Shown here: one piece after another, positions 26,666 through 35,375 of the stretch
How the letters are laid out: each line of letters begins with the position of its first letter
How positions within the stretch are numbered: position 1 is the first letter of the stretch
From: Dysosmobacter welbionis
GTDB taxonomy: Bacteria; Bacillota; Clostridia; Oscillospirales; Oscillospiraceae
Length of the DNA: 64,000 bases
NCBI RefSeq assembly: GCF_005121165.3
Contig: NZ_CP034413.3
Location: forward strand, 2,356,001-2,420,000
Direction of reading: 5' to 3'
Program-made: the position numbers and the translations under genes
The notes under the pieces: model-generated
Told to the model about the DNA's origin: nothing
The model's input: the letters and a program-made list of their open reading frames with translations, nothing else
The model's database searches: none

Positions 26666-27691
26666 ATGTCCATGACGAAGGATATCGGTATCGATCTGGG
26701 TACCGCGTCGGTTTTGGTATATGTAAAGGGGAAGGGAATCGTCCTGAACGAGCCGTCCGTGGTGGCCATGGACAAGACAACCGGCAAGCTGCTGAAGGTG
26801 GGCGCAGAGGCTCAGGCCATGCTGGGCCGGACCCCCGGCAACATCATCGCCATCCGCCCCCTGCGGGAGGGCGTCATCTCCGACTACGACATGACGGAGC
26901 GGATGCTGCGGGAGTTTATCCACAAGGTGGCGGGCGTGTCCTTCTTCAAGCCCCGGGTCATCATCTGCGTGCCCTCCGGCATTACGGAGGTCGAGGAGCG
27001 CGCCGTCATCGACGCGGGCATCCAAGCTGGCGCCCGGAAGGTCTACCTCATTGAAGAACCGGTGGCCGCAGCCATCGGCGCTGGCATCGACATCACCCAG
27101 CCCGACGGTCACATGGTGGTGGACATCGGCGGCGGCACCGCGGACATCGCTGTCATCTCCCTGTCCGGCGTGGTGGAGAGCGCCTCCATCAAGATCGCCG
27201 GCGACCAGCTGAACGAGGCCGTGGTCAAGTACATGCGCCGCAAGCACAACCTGCTGGTGGGCGAGCGCACCGCTGAGGAGATGAAGAAGCAGATCGGCTG
27301 TGTCTTCCCCAAGGACGAGGAGGAGACCATGGACGTGAAGGGCCGCTGCCTGCTGACCGGCCTGCCCAAGGTGGTCACCGTCAGCTCCACGGAGATGATG
27401 GATGCCTTTGAGGAGCCGGTGGAGCGGATCATGGAGGCCATCCACTCCGTACTGGAGCGGACGCCGCCGGAGCTGGTGGCGGACATCTCCACCAACGGCA
27501 TCGTCATGACGGGCGGCGGCAGCCTGGTCTCCGGCTTTGATAAGCTGGTGACGGCCCGGACCGGCATTCACACAGTGATTGCCGACGACGCTATCAGCTG
27601 TGTGGCGCTGGGCACCGGCAAGAGTCTGGACTCCCTGAACGCCATGCAGGACGGCACGATGAATCTCAGCCGCCGCAAGCAGATGAACTGA
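26666..27691 (+). CDS. MreB/Mbl-family rod-shape actin homologue
   Basis: The 341-residue protein has the actin-fold ATP-binding motifs: phosphate 1 DIGIDLGTASVLVYVKGKG at residue 6, phosphate 2 VVDIGGGTADIAVISLSG near 150, and adenosine GIVMTGGGSLVSGFDKLV near 280. It polymerises under the membrane and directs lateral cell-wall synthesis. mreC and mreD are not adjacent, which favours an Mbl- or MreBH-type paralogue. ATG 26666 follows GAGGTGGAG. Confidence 0.92.
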   Translation: MSMTKDIGIDLGTASVLVYVKGKGIVLNEPSVVAMDKTTGKLLKVGAEAQAMLGRTPGNIIAIRPLREGVISDYDMTERMLREFIHKVAGVSFFKPRVIICVPSGITEVEERAVIDAGIQAGARKVYLIEEPVAAAIGAGIDITQPDGHMVVDIGGGTADIAVISLSGVVESASIKIAGDQLNEAVVKYMRRKHNLLVGERTAEEMKKQIGCVFPKDEEETMDVKGRCLLTGLPKVVTVSSTEMMDAFEEPVERIMEAIHSVLERTPPELVADISTNGIVMTGGGSLVSGFDKLVTARTGIHTVIADDAISCVALGTGKSLDSLNAMQDGTMNLSRRKQMN

Positions 27692-27702
27692 TGTGTGACG
27701 CA

Positions 27703-27734
27703 GCGGCCGCGGGCTGGCACCCGCGGCCGTTTTC
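27703..27734 (+). terminator. Terminator of the mreB-type gene
   Basis: GCGGCCGCGGG pairs with CCCGCGGCCGT and is followed by TTT. Confidence 0.8.
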
Positions 27735-27866
27735 TCCGCTGACAGCCCGGAGAGCTGTTGCGAAAACGACTGCACCCCTGCGGAGCGGGGCATATACTTT
27801 GCGGGAAGAGTAGGAAACGGCACAGGCATATCCCGTGCTTTACGATCAAGGACAAGGAATGAAAGT

Positions 27867-29270
27867 ATGCTAGAGTTCAAACCAGTGACAAAGCAGGAGG
27901 CCCCCCGCCTCCGGCGGTATTACCAGACCTGTGAGTTCGGCCTGTGTGAGTATTCCGTGGGCACCAAGCTCATGTGGAAGGCCGCGCTCCACCCGGCCTG
28001 GGCGGAGATTGCCGGATGCCTGGTGGTCCGCAATGAGATCGACGGCCAGGTAGTCTTCGACTACCCGGTTCCCGGCCCGGAGGGGGACGAGGATGCGGCC
28101 CTGGAGGCCATTGAGAACGACTGTCTGGAGCGGGGTATCCCCCCGGTGATCTCTGTGGTGCCGGAGTGCAGGGCCGCCAAGCTGCTGGGCCGGTATCCCT
28201 ATGTGCGGGTCAGCGATGTGCGGACCTGGCGGGACTACGTCTATTACCGGGAGGATTTGCAGTTCTTCGCCGGGCGGCGGTACTCCGGCCAGCGGAACCA
28301 CATCAACAAGTTCCGGTCCAAGTGGCCGGATGCGCAGTTCCGCCCCCTGACGGCGGCGGACGCACCGGTGATCGAGCAGTTCTGGCAGGACTATGAGGCG
28401 GAGTTCCCCAAGGACAGCAACGCCAAGGCCAAAAATGAGCTGGAGCTGGCCAAAAAGATGCTGAAGATGACCGGCAAGCCCTACTTTTTCACCGGCGGCA
28501 TGTTTGACGGGGAGAAGCTGATCGCCCTGTCCCTGGCGGAAAAGTGTGGGGACACCCTGATCATCCACATTGAAAAGGCCCTCTACTCCTATACCGGTGT
28601 ATATCCTGCGCTGGTCCAGGCATTCGCCGACGCCTTTGGCGATGGCTGCCAGTGGATCAACCGGGAGGATGACGCGGCGGACAAGGGCCTCAGGACTTCC
28701 AAGCTCCAGTACGGCCCGGCCAGGCTGGCGCCCAAGTACCGGTTCGATCCCCAGAATGAGCTGCTGAACCACGTGCAGGCCATTCCGGAGCTGAAGACGG
28801 AGCGGCTGACCCTCTCCGCCCTGACAGAGGCGGATATCCCCGCCTACAACGCCCTGGTGCTGGACGCCGACCGGAACCGCTGGTGGGGCTATGACGATGT
28901 GGGCGGCCTGGGCGGCCGGGTGGAGGAGCGGAGCTTCTTCGACGTGGCGAAACGGGATTTTGAAAACCGGCAGGCGGTGAACTTTGCCGTCCGGCTGGAT
29001 GGGAAGCTCATCGGCGAGGCGGTGCTGTACCGGTTCGACTGCCGGGGCGGCGCGGAGCTGGGCTGCCGGATTGACAAGGCATACGCCGGAAACGGATACG
29101 GCACCGAGGCCTTCGCTGCTGTGGCGGAGTGGGGCCTGTACAAAATCCATCTGAGCCGGGTGGTGGCCAAGTGTTACAAGGAGAACCAGGCGTCCTACAA
29201 GATGTTGTCGGCCTGTATGCGGAAGAAGGGGGAGGACGACACCTTCTTCTACTTTGAAAAGCTGGTATAA
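27867..29270 (+). CDS. DUF2156-type domain fused to a GNAT acetyltransferase
   Basis: The 467-residue protein has two parts. Residues 1-300 resemble DUF2156 proteins, relatives of the C-terminal domain of phosphatidylglycerol lysyltransferase (SGQRNHINKFRSKWPDAQF, FTGGMFDGEKLIALSLAEK, INREDDAADKGLRTSKLQY). Residues 310-467 form a GNAT fold with ERLTLSALTEADIPAYN and the acetyl-CoA loop ELGCRIDKAYAGNGYGTEA. The linker carries no obvious motif. The joined activities suggest transfer of acyl or aminoacyl groups, but the substrate is unknown. ATG 27867 follows an AAGGAATG stretch. Confidence 0.8.
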   Translation: MLEFKPVTKQEAPRLRRYYQTCEFGLCEYSVGTKLMWKAALHPAWAEIAGCLVVRNEIDGQVVFDYPVPGPEGDEDAALEAIENDCLERGIPPVISVVPECRAAKLLGRYPYVRVSDVRTWRDYVYYREDLQFFAGRRYSGQRNHINKFRSKWPDAQFRPLTAADAPVIEQFWQDYEAEFPKDSNAKAKNELELAKKMLKMTGKPYFFTGGMFDGEKLIALSLAEKCGDTLIIHIEKALYSYTGVYPALVQAFADAFGDGCQWINREDDAADKGLRTSKLQYGPARLAPKYRFDPQNELLNHVQAIPELKTERLTLSALTEADIPAYNALVLDADRNRWWGYDDVGGLGGRVEERSFFDVAKRDFENRQAVNFAVRLDGKLIGEAVLYRFDCRGGAELGCRIDKAYAGNGYGTEAFAAVAEWGLYKIHLSRVVAKCYKENQASYKMLSACMRKKGEDDTFFYFEKLV

Positions 29271-29276
29271 AGCCCA

Positions 29277-29310
29277 TGCCGCCGGTGCCTCAGCACCGGC
29301 GGCATGTTTT
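29277..29310 (+). terminator. Terminator after the DUF2156-GNAT gene
   Basis: GCCGCCGGTGC pairs with GCACCGGCGGC around CTCA, followed by A and TTTT. Confidence 0.85.
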
Positions 29311-29313
29311 GAT

Positions 29314-29523
29314 TCAGATGTGCAGATCCGACCGGCGGCAGAAACCGCCTGGGAGAAGGCCCAGCTCCGCGGCCTTGGTGGCTGGGATCCGGCGGGAGAG
29401 GCGCTTTCCGGTCCGGTCCTCTGCCAGCACCCACATCTGGGACTCGGCCAGGACCTCCCCGCAGCAAAAGTCCACCGGCTCCAGTTTCAGGATGCGCAGC
29501 GCCCCTTCGGCGGGAGCCGTCAC
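29314..29523 (-). CDS. Small hypothetical protein overlapping the cytidine deaminase stop
   Basis: A 69-residue frame starts at GTG 29523, overlapping the cdd stop in GTGA, with GGAG eight bases upstream inside cdd. The product reads well as protein (ILKLEPVDFCCGEVLAESQM, then WVLAEDRTGKRLSRRIPATK) and is mixed basic and acidic with no membrane segment. The overlap argues for translational coupling to cdd. I recognise no family. Confidence 0.5.
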   Translation of the reverse strand: MTAPAEGALRILKLEPVDFCCGEVLAESQMWVLAEDRTGKRLSRRIPATKAAELGLLPGGFCRRSDLHI

Positions 29524-29912
29524 TGCAGGTACTCCGGGCCAAAGCTGTGGGGCAGCAGTTCTTCCAGGGTGAAGGTCCGCTCCTCTCCGGCGCCGTTGAG
29601 ACAGATGATCTCGATGTTGGGGGCAAACTCCCGCAGCACCTGGCGGCACACGCCGCAGGGGACGCAGAGCTCACGGCTCCGCCCGGCGATCACGATGCGG
29701 ACAAAGTCCCGGTGCCCCTCGCTGACGGCTTTGGCCACCGCGGTCCGCTCGGCGCAGATGGTGGGACCGAAGGAGGCGTTCTCGATGTTGCAGCCGGTGA
29801 ACACCGTACCGTCGCTGCACTCCAGGGCGGCGCCCACGGGGAAGTGGGAATAGGGGATGTAGGCCCGGTCCAGCATGGCGACGGCCGCGGCCTTCAGTTC
29901 TTCACGGGTCAT
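29520..29912 (-). CDS. cdd: Cytidine deaminase
   Basis: The 130-residue protein has the zinc-dependent deaminase motifs: HFPVGAALECSDG near residue 23, CAERTAVAKAV near 52 (the Cys ligand and catalytic Glu) and PCGVCRQVL near 85 (the two further Cys ligands). It deaminates cytidine and deoxycytidine to uridine and deoxyuridine in pyrimidine salvage. ATG 29912 follows AAAGGAG. It fits the nucleoside-scavenging theme of the deoC-deoD block. Confidence 0.95.
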   Translation of the reverse strand: MTREELKAAAVAMLDRAYIPYSHFPVGAALECSDGTVFTGCNIENASFGPTICAERTAVAKAVSEGHRDFVRIVIAGRSRELCVPCGVCRQVLREFAPNIEIICLNGAGEERTFTLEELLPHSFGPEYLQ

Positions 29913-29939
29913 GGAAATACACTCCTTTGCAAGATGCGC

Positions 29940-30284
29940 TCAACTGACGGCCGGAAGCGACACCCAGCTCACCGGCAGAGCATTCAGGTCGGTGTCCGTG
30001 CTGGTGGTGGCCGGGATATCATACTGGACGATCACCCAGCCGCCCAGGGTGGGGGCATCATAAATGTCCCCGAACAGGCCGGACAGGCCGCCGCCCGGCT
30101 TTCCCCAGGCGTCCAGAATGTCCTGGCGGCAAAAACCGGACAGGGCCTCAGCGGCTTCATCATTCGTCATGCCCTCGATCTCAGTCAGGGAGGGAACCTC
30201 CTGTTCTGCTTTCCCGGAGCCGCAGGCCGTCAGCCCGGCCACCAGAAGGATGGACAGCAGAAACAAATAGACACACCTTTTCAC
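29940..30284 (-). CDS. Small secreted lipoprotein of unknown function
   Basis: This 114-residue protein has a lipoprotein signal with lipobox LTAC near residue 20, followed by a short soluble domain (EIEGMTNDEAAEALSGFCRQ, a DAWGKPGGGLSGLFGD segment, then WVIVQYDIPA). The sequence pattern recalls small SmpA/BamE-like lipoproteins in which a helix pair packs on a small sheet, but this is only a resemblance. It lies 15 bases downstream of the deacetylase gene and may be co-transcribed with it. Confidence 0.6.
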   Translation of the reverse strand: MKRCVYLFLLSILLVAGLTACGSGKAEQEVPSLTEIEGMTNDEAAEALSGFCRQDILDAWGKPGGGLSGLFGDIYDAPTLGGWVIVQYDIPATTSTDTDLNALPVSWVSLPAVS

Positions 30285-30299
30285 GGTGGCTCTCCCCCC

Positions 30300-31538
30300 T
30301 TACGCCCAGTCGATCTCCCGCTGGGGACGAACCGTTACATCCATGATATCCTTTGCGTCGTAAAATTGCAAGTACCGGTCTCTGGAATGGCGCAGGGTGG
30401 TGCCGTCCGGGTGGAGCCGGTCGCAGATGACGGCGCAGAGATCCTTCTTGATATAGCTGAAGCTCTCAATGCCCACGGAGGCAAAGACTCGGAAGCCCTG
30501 GCTCTGGAGGTATTGGAACACCGGGCCGGTGTTCTGCCAGTCGTTGCCGTCGGGCCGCTCCCCGTGAGGGTAAAACAGGATGGTAGTGGGACCCACCAGG
30601 CTGCCCACCTCGTCAAACCATCGCTGGGTGTCCGCCTGGATGGATTCCAGGCTCTTGGTGCCCAGGCGGATGTGCCCCCAGGTGTGACTGCCGAAGGTCC
30701 AGCCGGTGCGCTTGAGCTCTGCGATAATAGGCTTCACCGCCTCGATCTCCTTCTGGCGGTTGGCCTCCCGCTCCGCGGTCCACTCCACATCCTGATCCGT
30801 CTGGGTGCGGTAGCCCAGGATGCCCTGATATCCCGTCAGGCTCAGGCAGCCCTTGGCGCCGAAGGGGGAGAAGTCCAGGTGCTCTTCCACAAACTTGTCC
30901 AGGATGGGGATGGCGTCCAGGTCCCGGGAGGTCACCTCATTGCCCTGGGGGTCCTTGCCCCAGGAGGCGATCTTGCCATCCTCCCCGATCACCAGCTTGT
31001 AGGTGAAGCCATTGGCAAGCATATATTCATAGTAGTTGGTGTCGTCGTAGGAGAGGATCAGGGGCTTTTTGCCCTCCGGCAGGTAGAGGGTGTTCCGAAC
31101 CATCTTAGGCTGACCGTCCTCGCCGGTGGTCTCGCTCCACACATCGCCGATGTCCACCAGCACGTAGCCCTTGTCATAGACACTCTGGAGGATTTTGTTG
31201 TACTCATCCACCGTCACCATGTAATCGTCAATGCCGTTGGCCTGGGCGTCTCCGTCAAAGGCCAGCTCCGGATAGGCCACCACTGGATGGAAGAACAGGT
31301 GCTCCACGATGCCGTCATAGGCCGCGTAGGTGACACCGTCCCGAACGCCGCCCTCCGGCATGACCGTGGGGTCTGAAATCTCATAGGGTTCCGGCTCCGG
31401 CAACTCCGGGGCCTCCTCTTCCGGAGTCGGGTCTCCGGCGGCATTTTGAGCGGAGCCGCCAGCGGAGGCTCCCTGCCCGCAGGCAGCCAGGGAGAGCAGC
31501 ATCAGCGCGGCAAGCAGCAGTGCGGTAAAACGGCGCAT
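30300..31538 (-). CDS. Polysaccharide deacetylase-type lipoprotein
   Basis: This 412-residue protein starts at ATG 31538 behind AAAGGA, with lipobox LAAC near residue 20 and an acidic Pro/Glu-rich linker. The catalytic part has LILSYDD near residue 175 (Asp pair) and the metal-binding SHTWGHIRLGTKSLES near 300, both features of NodB-type deacetylases. It would act on cell-wall or capsule sugars outside the membrane. The family's usual length is near 200-250; the larger size comes from extra segments between the motifs. Confidence 0.82.
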   Translation of the reverse strand: MRRFTALLLAALMLLSLAACGQGASAGGSAQNAAGDPTPEEEAPELPEPEPYEISDPTVMPEGGVRDGVTYAAYDGIVEHLFFHPVVAYPELAFDGDAQANGIDDYMVTVDEYNKILQSVYDKGYVLVDIGDVWSETTGEDGQPKMVRNTLYLPEGKKPLILSYDDTNYYEYMLANGFTYKLVIGEDGKIASWGKDPQGNEVTSRDLDAIPILDKFVEEHLDFSPFGAKGCLSLTGYQGILGYRTQTDQDVEWTAEREANRQKEIEAVKPIIAELKRTGWTFGSHTWGHIRLGTKSLESIQADTQRWFDEVGSLVGPTTILFYPHGERPDGNDWQNTGPVFQYLQSQGFRVFASVGIESFSYIKKDLCAVICDRLHPDGTTLRHSRDRYLQFYDAKDIMDVTVRPQREIDWA

Positions 31539-31660
31539 GATCGGATGTTCCTTTCTGTCGATTTTTGTCGGTGACCATAGTATAGCAGGAAACCGGACAG
31601 GAAAGAACAACAAAAAAATGACAAAATAAGAACAGGGCGGCAACGGTTGCCCTGAGACCG

Positions 31661-31690
31661 CAAAAAAGTGGCTGCAGCCACTCTTTTAGA
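31661..31690. terminator. Palindromic terminator between spoVAE and the deacetylase
   Basis: AAAAAAGTGGCTGCAGCCAC is a perfect palindrome in its stem, followed by TCTTTT on the plus strand and by a T-run on the minus strand. The remaining space from 31539 to 31844 shows no gene that I can support. Confidence 0.65.
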
Positions 31691-31844
31691 GCTGCAGACC
31701 CAGCGCGCAAAACCTGCCCGCCATAGGAGACGGACAGGTCTTGCACAGATGGGGCGGGAAGTGGTTTCGGCCGTGCGCAGGAGGCGGCTGAACCCAGAAT
31801 TTGATGCGCCTGCGGGCACGAATGCCGCGGCGGCCCCGGTTCCC

Positions 31845-32201
31845 TTACCGCTTGTCCCCCGGCCGGAAGATGGCCGCCATGAGCACGCCCGCCACCACGG
31901 CGGCCGTGACGCCCCCCGCCGCAGCGGTGAGCCCGCCGGTGAAGATGCCGATCCAGCCATCGGAGGCCACCGCCTCCCGGACGCCCTTGGCCAGCGTGTG
32001 GCCGAAGCCTGTCAGGGGGACCGTGGCCCCGGCGCCGCCCCACTGGGCCAGGGGCTCATACAGCCCCAGGGCACTGAGCAGCACGCCCACTACCACGTAT
32101 CCGGTGAGAATGCGGGCGGGGGTCAGCTGAGTCTTGTCGATGATGATCTGTCCCACGGCGCACAGGATACCGCCGCAGAGAAACGCGTTGAGATATTCCA
32201 T
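31845..32201 (-). CDS. spoVAE: Stage V sporulation protein AE (SpoVAE)
   Basis: The 118-residue protein is almost entirely hydrophobic with about four membrane segments. Family features are the N-terminal AFLCGGILCAVGQIIIDKTQ stretch, TPARILTGYVVVGVLLSALG, and the GFGHTLAKGV loop. SpoVAE belongs to the channel that moves dipicolinic acid into and out of the spore core. In most Clostridia it is in a spoVAC-AD-AE operon, but here an ammonium transporter gene lies between it and spoVAD. Confidence 0.92.
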   Translation of the reverse strand: MEYLNAFLCGGILCAVGQIIIDKTQLTPARILTGYVVVGVLLSALGLYEPLAQWGGAGATVPLTGFGHTLAKGVREAVASDGWIGIFTGGLTAAAGGVTAAVVAGVLMAAIFRPGDKR

Positions 32202-32262
32202 GAGATGTCTCCCCCTCTTTTCATAAGAGCAGTGTGCCCGGTTCCGGCGGGATTATGCAGTG

Positions 32263-32290
32263 CGGCCCGGAGACACAGATCTCCGGGCCG
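32263..32290. terminator. Hairpin downstream of the amt gene
   Basis: CGGCCCGGAGA pairs with TCTCCGGGCCG around six bases. No long T-run follows on either strand, so its strength as a terminator is uncertain. Confidence 0.5.
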
Positions 32291-32319
32291 TGATGAAACC
32301 ATGGGGCGAAAAGAGATGT

Positions 32320-34043
32320 TTATTCCGCATCCTGGAGTGCGCCGTATCCCTCTTCTCCGGTTCGGACTTTGATGACGTTCTCCACGTCGTAGATAAAGAT
32401 CTTGCCGTCGCCGATATGGCCGGTGTACAGAACTTTTTTGGCGGTCTCTACCACCAGGCGCACAGGCAGCCTGCACACCACAATGGACACTTGAATGCTG
32501 GGCAGCATAGTGGCCTCCACCCTGGCCCCCCGGAAGTAGCCCTCGGTCTTGCCCCGCTGTTCGCCGCAGCCCATGACGTTGATGGCAGTCATGCCGGTGA
32601 TGCCGATGTCGAACATGGCCCGCTTCAGGGCATCGAACCGCTCCATCTTGCAGAGAATGTCTACCTTGGTCATCTTGACGCCGGGGGAAGCGGATACCGC
32701 ATCTGCCGGGGCAGTGACCACCTCCACCGGCACCGCCTCCTGCACCGGGACCGGCGCGGCGGCCGGGGCGGCAGGATTCAGTACAGCAGCGCCGTCTGGG
32801 GTATCGTCATAGGCAAAGGCAAAGCCGCCATAGGCGGTGGGCAGGCCGTGCTCGGTGATGTCCAGTCCCTTGACCTCCTCCTCGGGTGAAACCCGCAGAC
32901 CGATGGTATGCTTGAGCACCTGGAACACAATGGTAATGGTGACAATGGTCCAGACCGCCGTGGCCGCTACACCCAGGCACTGAACGCCGAAGAAATGGAA
33001 GCCGCCGCCGTAGAACACACCGCCGTCCACTGCCAGCAGTCCGGTGAGCAAGGTACCTGCGGCCCCACAGACGCCATGGACAGAGATGGCGCCCACCGGG
33101 TCGTCAATCTTCAGCACAGAGTCAAAGAAGTTCACGGAGATAGGCAGCAGCAGGCCGGCTGCGATGCCGATGATGGCGGCGCCGCCGATGGAAACCGCAT
33201 CACATCCGGCGGTGACGGCCACCAGTCCCGCCAGGGCGGCATTCATCGTCATGCCCACATCTGGCTTTTTATAGCGGAGCCAGGTGTACAGCATGGTGAC
33301 GCAGCAGGCGACGGCAGCAGACATATTGGTGTTGACGAAGATCAGCCCCGCGGAGACCAGGGTGTTGTCTCCGGTCATGGAGACGGTAGAGGCCCCATTG
33401 AACCCAAACCAGCAGAACCACAGGATGAACACACCGAGGGCACCGAGAGAGAGGCTGTGGCCCAGGATGGCCCGGGGTTTGCCGTCCTTGTCGTATTTGC
33501 CCAGTCGGGGGCCGAGGATGGCGGCGCCGATACAGGCACAGATGCCACCCACCATGTGGACCGCCGTGGAGCCGGCAAAGTCGTGGAAGCCCAGATCACT
33601 GAGCCAGCCGCCGCCCCAGATCCAGTGGCCGGAGATGGGATAGATGAAGGCAGAAATGCAGAAGGAATAGATACAGTAGGAGAGGAATTTTGTTCGCTCC
33701 GCCATGGCGCCGGAGACGATGGTGGCGGATGTGGCGCAGAAAACGGTTTGGAAGATCAGATAGGCGAACAGGGGCACGCCCTCCGGCAGGATGGCGGAGT
33801 AGTCCCCTGGACCATAGGGTCCAGGCCGCCGATCAGGGCCCCGCCGCTGGCGAACATCAGGCCGAAGCCCAGCAGCCAGTAGACCGGCGTGCCGATGCAG
33901 AAGTCCATGAGATTTTTCATGAGGATGTTGCCTGTGTTCTTGGCCCGGGTGAAGCCGGCCTCGCACATGGCGAAGCCCGCCTGCATCAAAAAGACCAGCG
34001 CCGCGCCTAGCAGGACCCAGATGGTGTTGACTGATGAATACAT
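32320..34043 (-). pseudogene. Ammonium transporter fused to a P-II domain, frame broken near 33808
   Basis: The product starts at ATG 34043 (behind GGAGGG) as an Amt channel with the usual ALVFLMQAGFAMCEAGFTRA region and about eleven membrane segments, among them the pore His region (FAGSTAVHMVGG). It ends in a linker and a complete P-II/GlnK domain of about 115 residues (VKMTKVDILCKMERFDALKR, then the T-loop GKTEGYFRGAR). The usual P-II T-loop tyrosine context is changed. Near 33804-33812 the frame breaks within CCAGGGGAC; one more G gives QGDYSAILPEG. The P-II part would sit in the cytoplasm and gate the channel by nitrogen status. The break may be an assembly error. Confidence 0.85.
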
Positions 34044-34105
34044 CGTGTTCCCTCCTAAATCACCACGGGCGGCGGCCGCGCGTCACGCCGCGCCTTGGAA
34101 CAAAT

Positions 34106-34151
34106 ACAGGCAAGGGCGTCTGTGAGATGGTCTCACAGGCGCCCTTGCCTT
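34106..34151 (-). promoter_or_regulatory. Long leader hairpin upstream of the amt gene
   Basis: On the minus strand the leader begins with GGCAAGGGCG-C-CTGTGAGA, pairs perfectly (apart from one position) with TCTCACAG-A-CGCCCTTGCC, and has a three-base loop. It would lie at the very 5' end of the amt mRNA. It could stabilise the message or regulate it, or act as a terminator for spoVAD; no T-run follows. Confidence 0.5.
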
Positions 34152-34162
34152 TGATGGAGAAC

Positions 34163-34191
34163 ACTTTACCACGGTAGACGGACAGCGTCAA
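34163..34191 (-). promoter_or_regulatory. Promoter of the amt-PII gene
   Basis: On the minus strand TTGACG (34191-34186) and TAAAGT (34168-34163) are spaced by 17 bases. It lies between spoVAD and amt and would make amt, and perhaps spoVAE, independent of spoVAD. Confidence 0.65.
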
Positions 34192-34260
34192 GACACGTTC
34201 TTCACAAGAAATCTGCTGAATCCGCCAAAAATTTATCCGAAATTTATATAGGTTGACCAA

Positions 34261-35280
34261 TTACTCCCGGACGGCGCTCAGGCGCACGGCGTGGCAGATG
34301 GAGGGGATGGACTCCCCCTGGCCAGAAGAGGTGGGGGAGAGCAGCGCCCCGGTGGGGGCGAAGAGAATGGTCTTCCACTTGCCCTCCCGCATCTTGCGCA
34401 GGAGATAGCCGTTGAGCACGGAGGCAGAGCAGCCGCAGCCGGAGGCTCCGGCGTGCATATCCTGGTGCTTCCGGTCATACAGCAGCAGGCCGCAGTCCTG
34501 GAACTGGGGGCCCATGTCCACACCGTCCCGCTGGAAGAAGTCCCGGACGATGGCGTGGCCCAGCTCTCCCAGGTCACCGGTGAGGATCAGGTCGAAGTCC
34601 GCGGGCTTGTACCCGGTGTCCCGGAAGAAGGCGGAAAGGGTGTCGTAGGCTGCGGGGGCCATGGCGGCGCCCATGTTGTTGGCGTCCGTAATGCCCTTGT
34701 CCACGATCCGGCCGCAGGTGACGTGGGTGACGTAGGGGCCGGGGCCGTCGCTGCCCAGGATGGTGCAGCCAGCCGCAGTGGTCGTCCACTGGGCGGTGGG
34801 CGTCCGCTGGCTGCCGTAGGGCACCGGCATCCGGTACTGCCGCTCGGCGGTGCAGAAGTGGGAGGAGGTCAGGGCGGCGGCCCGGTCGGCGTAGCCGCCA
34901 TCGATCAGCAGGGACGCCAGGCTCAGGCTCTCTCCCATGGTGGAGCAGGCACCGTAGAGCCCGTAGAAGGGCACCCGGAAGTCCCGCAGGCCGAAGGAGG
35001 AGCCGATACACTGGTTCAACAGATCTCCGGCCAGGATATAGTCCAGGTCCTCCGGCGTCAGCTCCGCCTTCTCCAGCGCTCGCTGAAGGACCGTCTTCTG
35101 CATGGCGGACTCTGCTTTCTCCCAGGTCTTTTCCCCGAAGAAGGAGTCGTTGCTGATCTCGTCAAAAAAGTCCGCCAGGGGGCCCTGGCCCTCGAATTTC
35201 CCCCCAATATTGGAAAAGGAGAGGACGGAGGGGGGATGGGCCAGGGCCACGGTCTGGCGGCCCAGACGCTTGTCATTCAT
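34261..35280 (-). CDS. spoVAD: Stage V sporulation protein AD (SpoVAD)
   Basis: The 339-residue protein is a thiolase-fold SpoVAD, which binds dipicolinic acid during its transport into the spore. Family features: LGRQTVALAHPPSVLSFSNI at the N-terminus, VPFYGLYGACSTMGESLSLA with the active-site-like Cys near residue 110, and GCGCSASVLNGYLL near the C-terminus. A promoter-sized gap of about 217 bases and the amt gene separate it from spoVAE. No spoVAC is seen upstream; its neighbours there are two zinc-ribbon proteins. Confidence 0.95.
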   Translation of the reverse strand: MNDKRLGRQTVALAHPPSVLSFSNIGGKFEGQGPLADFFDEISNDSFFGEKTWEKAESAMQKTVLQRALEKAELTPEDLDYILAGDLLNQCIGSSFGLRDFRVPFYGLYGACSTMGESLSLASLLIDGGYADRAAALTSSHFCTAERQYRMPVPYGSQRTPTAQWTTTAAGCTILGSDGPGPYVTHVTCGRIVDKGITDANNMGAAMAPAAYDTLSAFFRDTGYKPADFDLILTGDLGELGHAIVRDFFQRDGVDMGPQFQDCGLLLYDRKHQDMHAGASGCGCSASVLNGYLLRKMREGKWKTILFAPTGALLSPTSSGQGESIPSICHAVRLSAVRE

Positions 35281-35375
35281 GATGCGCCACCTCGCAATTG
35301 AAGAAAGTTTTCGTAGCTAGATTGTCCCAAAGAGGCAAAAATATGAGGCCCGGCGGAAGCCGGACCTCTGAAAGG

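Noticed and set aside
29547-31376. Plus-strand open frame across cdd, the lipoprotein and the deacetylase
   Set aside because: Antisense of three genes with clear motifs and signal peptides.
34060-34260. Small minus-strand frame before the amt gene
   Set aside because: It covers the promoter and leader hairpin of amt; there is no ribosome site and no protein pattern.
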